DNA from: Streptomyces sp. NBC_00094
GTDB taxonomy: Bacteria; Actinomycetota; Actinomycetes; Streptomycetales; Streptomycetaceae
DNA length: 64,000 nucleotides
Direction of reading: 5' to 3'
NCBI RefSeq assembly: GCF_026343125.1
Contig: NZ_JAPEMB010000001.1
Span: forward strand, 5,337,501 to 5,401,500
Part shown: in pieces, positions 57,333-64,000 of the stretch
Layout: the number at the start of each line of letters is the position of its first letter
How positions within the stretch are numbered: the stretch's first letter is position 1
Position numbers and translations under genes: made by a program
Notes under the pieces: generated by a model
Databases searched by the model: none
What the model was told of the DNA's origin: nothing
What the model saw: the letters and a program-made list of their open reading frames with translations, nothing else

Positions 57333-60227
57333 ATGCCGGACCGCGGCGGTAGCCCGTCCGGGCCAAGGATGAGAGTCGGCCGGCCGTCCCGGCGGGCCCG
57401 CACCCTGCTCATGACACTCGGGGTGCTGGCCGTCCTGGCCATGGCGTTCGTGATGTTCGCCGGGTTCTGGACGGACTGGCTCTGGTACCGCTCGGTCAAG
57501 TACTCGTCCGTGTTCACCACCACGCTGTGGACCAAGATCGGCCTCTTCGCGGTCTTCGGTCTGCTCATGGGGCTCGCCGTCGGCTTCAACATCTGGCTGG
57601 CGTACCGGCTGCGGCCGCCGCTCAGCGCGATGTCGCTGGAGCAGCAGAGCCTCGACCGGTACCGGATGGGTGTCGCCCCCTTCAGGAAGTGGGTGCTCCT
57701 CGCGGTCGCCGTCCTGGTGGCGCTGATCGCCGGTGCCTCCGCCTCCGGCCAGTGGCGCACCTGGCTGATGTGGGTCAACGGCGTGAAGTTCGGCCAGAAG
57801 GACCCGCAGTTCGGGCTCGACGTGTCGTTCTACGCGTTCGACCTGCCCTGGTACCGCTTCCTGCTGGCCTTCGGCTTCGCCGCCGCCGTCCTGTCGCTGA
57901 TCGCGGCCGCGCTCACGCACTACCTGTACGGCGGGCTGAGGATCACCAGCCCGGGCGCCCGCGCGACCGCCGCCGCGACCGGTCACCTCTCGGTGCTGCT
58001 CGGCGTCTTCGTCTCGCTCAAGGCCGTGGCGTACTGGCTCGACCGGTACGGCCTGGCGGTGAAGTCCAGCGACTTCAAGGCCACCGGCAACTGGACGGGC
58101 CTGCGGTACGTCGACGCCAACGCGTACCTGCCGGCGAAGACCATCCTGTTCTGCATCGCCGCGATCTGCGCCGTGCTGTTCTTCGCGACGCTCTGGCGCC
58201 GCACCTGGCAGCTTCCGGTGATCGGCTTCGGCCTGATGGTCCTCTCCGCGATCCTCATCGGCGGGCTGTACCCGGCCATCGTGCAGAAGTTCCAGGTCCA
58301 GCCGAACGAGCAGGCCAAGGAAGCGCCGTACATCCAGAAGAACATCGACGCGACCCGTAAGGCGTACGCGATCGACTCGACGAAGCCCGAGAACTACTCG
58401 GGCAAGTCGACGGTCAAGGCGAAGGACCAGCTCCGCACGGACGCCGACTCGGCGGCCAGCTACCGCGTCCTCGACCCGAACATCGTCTCGCCGACGTTCC
58501 AGCAGCTGGAGCAGAAGCGGAAGTACTACCAGTTCCCGACGACCCTGGACGTGGACCGCTACCAGGGCAAGGACACGGTCATCGGTCTGCGGGAGCTCAA
58601 CATCAAGGGCATCCCGAAGCGGAACTGGATCAACGACCACTTCACCTACACCCACGGCTACGGCGCGATCATGGCCATGGGTACGCAGACGGACGCCAAC
58701 GGCTCCCCGGTCTTCACCGAGGCGGGGCTGCCGACGACCGGCAGCATCGTCGGCCCGTACCAGCAGCGGATCTACTACGGCGAGAAGACCGACCAGTACT
58801 CGATCGTGGGCGGCCCGCAGAAGGAGCTGGACTACGAGGAGAACGGCGAGAAGACCACCAGCTACAAGGAGAAGAGCGGCGTCAGCCTCTCCGGCGCGTT
58901 CAACCGCGCCGCCTACGCGGTGGCCTTCAGCGAGCCGCAGATCCTCTACTCGGGGGCCATCGGCGAGGGCTCGCGGATCCTCTACAACCGCACGCCCAAG
59001 GAGCGCGTCGAGGCGGTCGCACCCTGGCTGACCATCGACGGCGACGCCTACCCGGCGGTCGTCGACGGGCGGATCCAGTGGATCGTCGACGCCTACACGA
59101 CGACCAACGGCTACCCGTACGCCTCGCGCACCACGCTCGGCGACACCACCGCCGACTCCCTGACCGTCGGCAACCAGCAGCGCGCGGTCGTCGCCCAGCA
59201 GAACCAGGTCAACTACATCCGCAACTCGGTGAAGGCCACCGTCGACGCCTACGACGGCACGGTGAACCTCTACGAGTGGGACACCCAGGACCCGGTCCTG
59301 AAGACCTGGATGAAGGCGTTCCCGGACACCGTGAAGGCGAAGTCCGAGATCGACGGCGACCTGATGCAGCACCTGCGCTACCCGCAGGACATGTTCAAGG
59401 TCCAGCGCGAGCTGCTGACCCGCTATCACGTCACCGACCCGGCGCAGTTCTACAGCGGCTCGGACGCCTGGCAGGTGCCGGACGACCCGACCAACAAGGA
59501 CGGCAACGCGGTCCCGCCGTACTACCTGAGCATGAAGATGCCCGGGGACACGGCCCAGCGCTTCTCGCTGACGACCACGTTCACGCCGAACGGCCGGCCC
59601 AACCTGGGCGGCTTCATGGCGGTCGACGCCGACGCCACCAGCAAGGAGTACGGCCGGCTGAGACTGCTGAGGGTCACCGAGGACGTGCCGGGCCCTGCCC
59701 AGGTGCAGAGCAAGCTCAACGGTCTCCCGGACGTCGCCCAGTTCGTCCGGGACATGAAGGGCGCCGACTCCGACATCCAGTACGGCAACCTGCTGACCGT
59801 GCCTCTCGACGGCGGCTTCCTGTACGTGGAGCCGGTGTACGCCCAGGGGCGGAACGCGCTCTACCCGCTCCTGAAGAAGGTCGCGGTGTCCTACGTGGAC
59901 GCGGACCAGCCGGACGGTGACACGACCAAGGACACCACGGTGTTCGAGGACAACCTCACCGATGCGCTGAACGCGGTCTTCGGGGTGGAGGCGCCGACCA
60001 CGCCCACGACCCCGCCGCCCGGCACCACACCCCCGCCGCCGGCGTCGAACGACGCCGCGCTGAAGCAGGCGATCGCCGACGCGCAGAAGGCGTACGACGC
60101 CGGTGAGGCGGCGCTGCAGAAGGGTGACTGGACGGCGTACGGCAAGGCGCAGGAGGACCTCCAGGGGGCCCTGCAGCGCGCGGCGGACGCCGGGGCGAAG
60201 CTCAAGACGACCGGAACAAGCGGCTGA
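57333..60227 (+). CDS. UPF0182 family large membrane protein
   Basis: About 964 residues from ATG 57333 (MPDRGGSPSGPRMRVGRPSR); a TTG at 57321 is better spaced from GAGGGG and may be the true start. Seven transmembrane helices fill the first 300 residues (LMTLGVLAVLAMAFVMFAGF, FWTDWLWYRSV and so on). A long extracytoplasmic part follows with TFQQLEQKRKYYQFPTTLDV, WINDHFTYTHGYG and YPQDMFKVQRELL, and a Thr/Pro linker and a small helical tail. These blocks define UPF0182, found in actinobacteria and cyanobacteria with no known activity. A tRNA gene follows. Confidence 0.9.
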   Translation: MPDRGGSPSGPRMRVGRPSRRARTLLMTLGVLAVLAMAFVMFAGFWTDWLWYRSVKYSSVFTTTLWTKIGLFAVFGLLMGLAVGFNIWLAYRLRPPLSAMSLEQQSLDRYRMGVAPFRKWVLLAVAVLVALIAGASASGQWRTWLMWVNGVKFGQKDPQFGLDVSFYAFDLPWYRFLLAFGFAAAVLSLIAAALTHYLYGGLRITSPGARATAAATGHLSVLLGVFVSLKAVAYWLDRYGLAVKSSDFKATGNWTGLRYVDANAYLPAKTILFCIAAICAVLFFATLWRRTWQLPVIGFGLMVLSAILIGGLYPAIVQKFQVQPNEQAKEAPYIQKNIDATRKAYAIDSTKPENYSGKSTVKAKDQLRTDADSAASYRVLDPNIVSPTFQQLEQKRKYYQFPTTLDVDRYQGKDTVIGLRELNIKGIPKRNWINDHFTYTHGYGAIMAMGTQTDANGSPVFTEAGLPTTGSIVGPYQQRIYYGEKTDQYSIVGGPQKELDYEENGEKTTSYKEKSGVSLSGAFNRAAYAVAFSEPQILYSGAIGEGSRILYNRTPKERVEAVAPWLTIDGDAYPAVVDGRIQWIVDAYTTTNGYPYASRTTLGDTTADSLTVGNQQRAVVAQQNQVNYIRNSVKATVDAYDGTVNLYEWDTQDPVLKTWMKAFPDTVKAKSEIDGDLMQHLRYPQDMFKVQRELLTRYHVTDPAQFYSGSDAWQVPDDPTNKDGNAVPPYYLSMKMPGDTAQRFSLTTTFTPNGRPNLGGFMAVDADATSKEYGRLRLLRVTEDVPGPAQVQSKLNGLPDVAQFVRDMKGADSDIQYGNLLTVPLDGGFLYVEPVYAQGRNALYPLLKKVAVSYVDADQPDGDTTKDTTVFEDNLTDALNAVFGVEAPTTPTTPPPGTTPPPPASNDAALKQAIADAQKAYDAGEAALQKGDWTAYGKAQEDLQGALQRAADAGAKLKTTGTSG

Positions 60228-60272
60228 CCTGAGGTTTTCCATCCCCGCGTCGTGATACTGTGGTTTCACCGA

Positions 60273-60346
60273 CGCGGGGTGGAGCAGCTCGGTAGCTCGC
60301 TGGGCTCATAACCCAGAGGTCGCAGGTTCAAATCCTGTCCCCGCTA
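60273..60346 (+). tRNA. Initiator tRNA-fMet (CAT), copy 1
   Basis: 74 bases without encoded CCA. Anticodon loop CTCATAA between GGG and CCC, three G-C pairs that mark initiator tRNA, and an unpaired 1-72 position (C1, T72). T arm GCAGGTTCAAATCCTGT. Identical to the copy at 62598-62671. Confidence 0.97.
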
Positions 60347-60352
60347 CTCAGA

Positions 60353-60388
60353 ACGAGGGCCCGGATCCATAAGGATCCGGGCCCTCGT
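60353..60388. terminator. 16-bp hairpin after tRNA copy 1
   Basis: ACGAGGGCCCGGATCC (60353-60368) pairs with its complement at 60373-60388, loop ATAA. Confidence 0.88.
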
Positions 60389-60557
60389 CGTGTGTCGACT
60401 TGGCGGAGGGGGCCGAAGAGCGGTACGGAGGGGGCGAGTTGATGTGAGGCGTGTTTGACTTGTCTCTCTGTGGGCATGTCGACAAAACGCTGAGTGACCT
60501 CACTGGCTGCGGTATACCAGGTGTGCTCGGGTTGCGGGTGGTGCGACGATGGTATTT

Positions 60558-62537
60558 ATGGGGGACAGGGCAACTCTGTTGGAGACAGGGCGGTTTGTGC
60601 AGCGGCACGCCAGAAACGCCGCGGACGAGATCATCGAGGCAGTGGGGGCCGTCGATGCGGCCGTCGACACCACCGCCGAGACCGATGCCGACACCGAGAC
60701 CGAGACGGAAACCGAGAGCGAGGCGCGCCACCGACGCGCGGCCGAGCGCGGAGACCTCGCCTCGATGAGCGCGCTCGGCGCGCTGCTGCTGCGCCGCGGT
60801 GACCTCGACGGCGCGGAGCCCTACCTGCGGGGCGCCACCGCCGAGGGGGACCGGGCCGCCGCCAACAACCTGGGCGTCCTGCTGCACCAGCGGGGGTACG
60901 CCGACGAGGCCGCCGGCTGGTGGCGGGTCGCCGCCGTCGCCGGCTCCGCTCCCGCCGCCCACGCCCTCGGCCGCCACCACCGCGAGCGCGGGGACGAGCC
61001 GGCCGCCGAGTACTGGCTGCGCCAGGCCGCCGAGCAGGGCCACGCCCTGGGCGCGTACGCCCTCGCCGACCTCCTCGAACACCGCAGCGACGTCGGCGCC
61101 GAGCGCTGGCTGCGCGCCGCCGCCGAGCAGGGGCACCGCGAGGCCGCCTACCGCCTTGCCCTCGTCCTGGAGCTCCGCGCGGCCGAGCCGGGCCGCGGAC
61201 CCCACGAGACCGGCCGCGGGCCGCACGACACCGGCGCCCGGCTCAGGGCGCCCGGTGGCGCCGTGGGCACGGTTCCTCCGGCGGGCGCCGGACCCGGCGG
61301 TGCGCCGGACCCCGACGCGCCGAAGGGGCAGTCCGCCGAGGCCGAGCAGTGGTTCCGGCAGGCCGCCGCCCGGGGGCACCGGCGTGCCGCGCTGCACCTC
61401 GGCGCGATCCTGGAGAAGCGCGGCGACCTCAAGGAGGCCGGCCGCTGGTACCTCAGCTCCGCCAAGGAGGGCGAGGCCAAGGCCGCCTGTGCGCTCGGCT
61501 TCCTGCTCCGCGACGCGGGTGACCAGGAGAGCGCCGCCGTGTGGTGGCTGCGCGCCGCCCAGGACGGCGACGGCAACGCCGCCAACGCCCTCGGCGCGCT
61601 GCACGCCGCCCGGGGCGAGCAGCAGACCGCCGAGCGCTGGTACCGCGCCGCCATGGACGCGGGCGACGTGAACGGGGCCTACAACCTCGGGCTGCTCTGC
61701 GCCGCCCAGGACCGGATCCCGCAGGCCGAGCAGTGGTACCGCCGCGCCGCCTACGCGGGCCACCGGGAGGCCGCCAACGCGCTCGCTGTGCTGCTCCTCC
61801 AGGCCGGCGACGCGAACGGCGCCGAGCCGTGGTTCTCCAAGGCCGCCGAGGCCGGCAGCGTGGACGCCGCCTTCAACCTGGGCATCCTCCACGCGGGCCG
61901 CGACGACGACCGTACGGCCCTGGTCTGGTACGAGCGGGCCGCCGCCGCCGGGCACACCGAGGCCGCCCTCCAGGTCGGCATCGCCGCCCTGCGCGACGGT
62001 GACGAGCGGACCGCCGAGCGGCACCTGCGGTGCGCGGCCGGCGGTGGCAGCGCCGAGGCCGCCTTCCGGCTGGCCACGGTGCTCGACGCGCGCCGCCCCG
62101 AGCCCGGTCCCGCCGTGCTCGGTGCGCCCCGGGAAGAGAAGACCGAGTGCGAGGAGTGGTACGAGCGGGCCGCCCAGCAGGGGCACCGGCGCGCTCAGGT
62201 GCGGGTCGGGATGCTCGCCGCAGGGCGCGGCGACCTGGCGGAGGCCGACCGCTGGTACCGCGAGGCGGCGGAGGCGGGCAGCCGTAACGGCGCCTTCAAC
62301 CTCGGGCTGCTCCTCGCCCGCGAGGGCAGCGAGCGCGAGGCCGCCCTCTGGTGGACCCGGGCCGCCCGGGCCGGCCACGGCCGCGCCGCGCTCCGGCTCG
62401 CGCTGCTCGCGGCGCGCCGGGGCGAGCTCACCGAGGGGCGCCACTGGTGCGCCCGCGCGGTGGAGCTGGGACCGGCGGAGGTCGCCGAGCGCGCGGCCCG
62501 GCTGAGCGAGGCGCTGCACCAGGAGCTCACCGCGTAA
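60558..62537 (+). CDS. Sel1/TPR-like repeat protein
   Basis: About 659 residues from ATG 60558 (MGDRATLLETGRFVQRHARN); an ATG three codons earlier is less likely. After an acidic stretch (TDADTETETETESEA) come some fourteen Sel1-like repeats of about 36 residues with the pattern A-E-x-W-x-R-x-A-A-x-x-G-x-x-x-A, building an alpha-solenoid. Such scaffolds bind protein partners; Streptomyces has several, none with a known partner to me. No ribosome binding site is seen. It lies between two identical initiator tRNA genes. Confidence 0.88.
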   Translation: MGDRATLLETGRFVQRHARNAADEIIEAVGAVDAAVDTTAETDADTETETETESEARHRRAAERGDLASMSALGALLLRRGDLDGAEPYLRGATAEGDRAAANNLGVLLHQRGYADEAAGWWRVAAVAGSAPAAHALGRHHRERGDEPAAEYWLRQAAEQGHALGAYALADLLEHRSDVGAERWLRAAAEQGHREAAYRLALVLELRAAEPGRGPHETGRGPHDTGARLRAPGGAVGTVPPAGAGPGGAPDPDAPKGQSAEAEQWFRQAAARGHRRAALHLGAILEKRGDLKEAGRWYLSSAKEGEAKAACALGFLLRDAGDQESAAVWWLRAAQDGDGNAANALGALHAARGEQQTAERWYRAAMDAGDVNGAYNLGLLCAAQDRIPQAEQWYRRAAYAGHREAANALAVLLLQAGDANGAEPWFSKAAEAGSVDAAFNLGILHAGRDDDRTALVWYERAAAAGHTEAALQVGIAALRDGDERTAERHLRCAAGGGSAEAAFRLATVLDARRPEPGPAVLGAPREEKTECEEWYERAAQQGHRRAQVRVGMLAAGRGDLAEADRWYREAAEAGSRNGAFNLGLLLAREGSEREAALWWTRAARAGHGRAALRLALLAARRGELTEGRHWCARAVELGPAEVAERAARLSEALHQELTA

Positions 62538-62555
62538 CCCCCGGTCACTATGGAT

Positions 62556-62585
62556 TTGCGCTGGTCGGGGGGCGTCCCGTAGAGT
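62556..62585 (+). promoter_or_regulatory. Promoter of initiator tRNA copy 2
   Basis: TTGCGC (62556-62561), 18 bases, TAGAGT (62580-62585), 12 bases before the tRNA 5' end. Copy 1 has TACTGT (60256-60261) at a similar place but no clear -35. Confidence 0.5.
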
Positions 62586-62597
62586 CGGGTTTACCGA

Positions 62598-62671
62598 CGC
62601 GGGGTGGAGCAGCTCGGTAGCTCGCTGGGCTCATAACCCAGAGGTCGCAGGTTCAAATCCTGTCCCCGCTA
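62598..62671 (+). tRNA. Initiator tRNA-fMet (CAT), copy 2
   Basis: Identical in sequence to 60273-60346; CCA not encoded. Identity extends a few bases each side (accga before, ctcag after). Confidence 0.97.
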
Positions 62672-62681
62672 CTCAGTAGCA

Positions 62682-62723
62682 ACGAAGGCCCGGATCCGAT
62701 CGATATCGGATCCGGGCCTTCGT
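62682..62723. terminator. 19-bp hairpin after tRNA copy 2
   Basis: ACGAAGGCCCGGATCCGAT (62682-62700) pairs with 62705-62723 around CGAT. Related to, but longer than, the hairpin of copy 1. Confidence 0.9.
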
Positions 62724-62725
62724 CG

Positions 62726-62783
62726 TGTCCGGAGATCTGTCCGGGGGTCTGTGCAGAGGCCTGTCCGGAGATCTGTCCGGGGG
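62726..62783. repeat. Two exact copies of a 22-bp unit
   Basis: TGTCCGGAGATCTGTCCGGG plus GG occurs at 62726-62747 and 62762-62783, between the tRNA and catR terminators. Confidence 0.85.
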
Positions 62784-62814
62784 GCACATTCAAGACCTCC
62801 CCCCCCTTGGGGTA

Positions 62815-62851
62815 CGAGAAAGGCCCCCGCCGGAAGCGGGGGCCTTTCTCG
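62815..62851. terminator. 16-bp terminator of catR
   Basis: CGAGAAAGGCCCCCGC (62815-62830) pairs with 62836-62851 around CGGAA, just past the stop of the leftward catR gene. Confidence 0.9.
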
Positions 62852-62859
62852 TGACGCCG

Positions 62860-63279
62860 TCAGGCCGTCGTCGCGCAGTTCGGGCAGGTGCCCCGGTACG
62901 TGACCTCGACGTTGGAGATCGTGAAGCCGAAGCGCTCCGTGGTCGGGAGGTCGGCCAGCGGGTCGCCCGCCGGGTGGACGTCGCGGATCGCGCCGCAGCG
63001 GCCGCAGACCAGGTGCTGGTGCGGGCGGTGGGCGTTGGGGTCGTACCGCTTGGCGCGACCGTCCGTCGCGACCTCGATGACCTCGCCGAGGGTGACCATC
63101 TCGCCCAGCGTGTTGTACACGGTCGCGCGGGAGATCTCGGGCAGCCTCGTCACGGCGCGCGCGTGGACCTCGTCGGCGGTCAGGTGTACGTGATCTCCGT
63201 CGAGGACCTCGGCCACGACACGCCGCTGCGCGGTCATCCGCCAGCCGCGTCCGCGCAGTCGTTCCAACAGGTCACTCAT
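62860..63279 (-). CDS. catR: Fur-family (CatR-type) peroxide-sensing repressor
   Basis: 139 residues from ATG 63279. Winged helix with EISRATVYNTLGEMVTLGEV as recognition region, metal site HRPHQHLVCGRCG and a second Cys pair CPNCATT that hold structural zinc. It is divergent from a catalase gene, the arrangement reported for CatR of S. coelicolor, which represses catA and itself until oxidised by peroxide. The assignment as CatR rests on this context and on remembered sequence. Confidence 0.85.
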   Translation of the reverse strand: MSDLLERLRGRGWRMTAQRRVVAEVLDGDHVHLTADEVHARAVTRLPEISRATVYNTLGEMVTLGEVIEVATDGRAKRYDPNAHRPHQHLVCGRCGAIRDVHPAGDPLADLPTTERFGFTISNVEVTYRGTCPNCATTA

Positions 63280-63340
63280 GGGGGCCAGCCTAACAGTCGG
63301 GGGACCCTGGTCCCGAACGGGTGTGACTTTAGAGCATCAC

Positions 63341-63368
63341 TTGACTTGGACAATGTCTATTGTAGGAT
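63341..63368 (+). promoter_or_regulatory. Catalase promoter with overlapping inverted-repeat operator
   Basis: TTGACT (63341-63346), 16 bases, TAGGAT (63363-63368). The inverted repeat ACAAT-GTCT-ATTGT (63350-63363) fills the spacer and touches the -10, a fitting site for a Fur-type repressor. The A/T-rich stretch stands out in this region. Confidence 0.65.
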
Positions 63369-63447
63369 CGAACTCGGCATCGGCCAAGGGCCTGACAGGG
63401 CTCGGGCCGAAGGACAGGACGAGCAGGACATGACGCAGGAGGCGCAC

Positions 63448-64000
63448 GTGACGCAGGGACCGCTCACCACGGAGGCCGGCGCGCCGGTCGCCGACAACCA
63501 GAACAGCGAGACGGCGGGCGTCGGCGGTCCGGTCCTCGTGCAGGACCAGCTCCTCCTGGAGAAGCTCGCCCACTTCAACCGCGAGCGCATCCCGGAGCGC
63601 GTGGTCCACGCGCGCGGTGCGGGCGCCTACGGCACCTTCACGCTCACCCGTGACGTCTCGCAGTGGACGCGTGCCGCGTTCCTCTCCGAGGTCGGCAAGG
63701 AGACCGAGACGTTCCTGCGCTTCTCCACCGTCGCGGGCAACCTCGGCGCGGCCGACGCGGTCCGTGACCCGCGCGGCTGGGCGCTGAAGTTCTACACCGA
63801 AGAGGGCAACTACGACCTCGTCGGCAACAACACCCCGGTGTTCTTCATCAAGGACGCCATCAAGTTCCCCGACTTCATCCACACCCAGAAGCGCGACCCG
63901 TACACGGGCTCGCAGGAGGCGGACAACGTCTGGGACTTCTGGGGCCTCTCCCCGGAGTCGACCCACCAGGTGACCTGGCTCTTCGGTGACCGTGGCATCC
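63448..64000 (+). CDS. katA: Catalase, N-terminal part (cut by window end)
   Basis: 184 residues are visible from GTG 63448, five bases after AGGAGG; the in-frame ATG 63430 has a weaker site. PVADNQNSETAG, the distal heme region RVVHARGAGAYGTF with catalytic His, FLRFSTVAGNLGAADAVRDP and LVGNNTPVFFIKD with the catalytic Asn identify a monofunctional heme catalase. It breaks down hydrogen peroxide and is presumably repressed by the divergent CatR-type regulator. The heme-ligand Tyr lies outside the window. Confidence 0.93.
   Translation, partial: MTQGPLTTEAGAPVADNQNSETAGVGGPVLVQDQLLLEKLAHFNRERIPERVVHARGAGAYGTFTLTRDVSQWTRAAFLSEVGKETETFLRFSTVAGNLGAADAVRDPRGWALKFYTEEGNYDLVGNNTPVFFIKDAIKFPDFIHTQKRDPYTGSQEADNVWDFWGLSPESTHQVTWLFGDRGI

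Overview
The window is a piece of a Streptomyces chromosome or that of a close relative. The base composition is very GC-rich, codons end almost always in G or C, GTG starts are common, many genes appear leaderless, and the gene content is typical: a WhiB7/WblC regulator, an AdnAB helicase-nuclease, UvrD2, mycoredoxin, the MoeZ sulfurtransferase and a Fur-type regulator divergent from a catalase. All identifications rest on reading the sequence and on remembered family motifs; no search was run.

Layout. 1-300: end of a transposase. 351-8821: DEAD-box RNA helicase with a very long repetitive basic tail, a ferritin-like protein, small conserved actinobacterial proteins, a TetR regulator, an alpha/beta hydrolase and a DUF3152 metzincin-like protein. 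8887-14571: a peptide ABC-transporter operon (binding lipoprotein, two permeases, one double ATPase) preceded by a promoter and a 31-residue leader peptide. 14756-20147: a polysaccharide-type cluster of PelF-like glycosyltransferase, repeat-bearing membrane protein, SDR epimerase and spherulin-4 family protein. 20220-21398: moeZ. 21466-24661: two paralogous secreted tripeptidyl-aminopeptidase-like lipoproteins. 24808-27483: a large membrane protein joining a pseudokinase-like domain to a YbhN/LPG-synthase-type transmembrane domain.

27679-42563 is rich in DNA repair and redox genes: an alkyltransferase-like protein, adnA, two tandem LppX-like exported paralogues, adnB, an M20 dipeptidase, nudC, mycoredoxin and uvrD2. 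42578-43930 holds wblC (whiB7) with a long leader carrying a 110-codon uORF and an intrinsic terminator, then a coupled small gene. 44053-50887: zinc-ribbon protein, ABC1 kinase, stand-alone ThiF protein, YgjP-type metallopeptidase, and a TerD/AIM24 operon. 50939-60227: Nudix hydrolase, DUF2342 metalloprotease, SDR protein, moaE, PDZ-Lon protease, PPA1309-type protein and a UPF0182 membrane protein. 60273-64000: two identical initiator tRNA genes flanking a Sel1-repeat protein, then catR and a catalase cut by the window end.

The most interesting signals are non-coding or structural: the wblC attenuation leader, the leader peptide of the peptide transporter, a 67-bp dispersed palindromic repeat placed inside both adnA and adnB and read in different frames, a perfect 55-bp copy of adnB coding sequence just upstream of adnB, and the PelF/epimerase/spherulin cluster.
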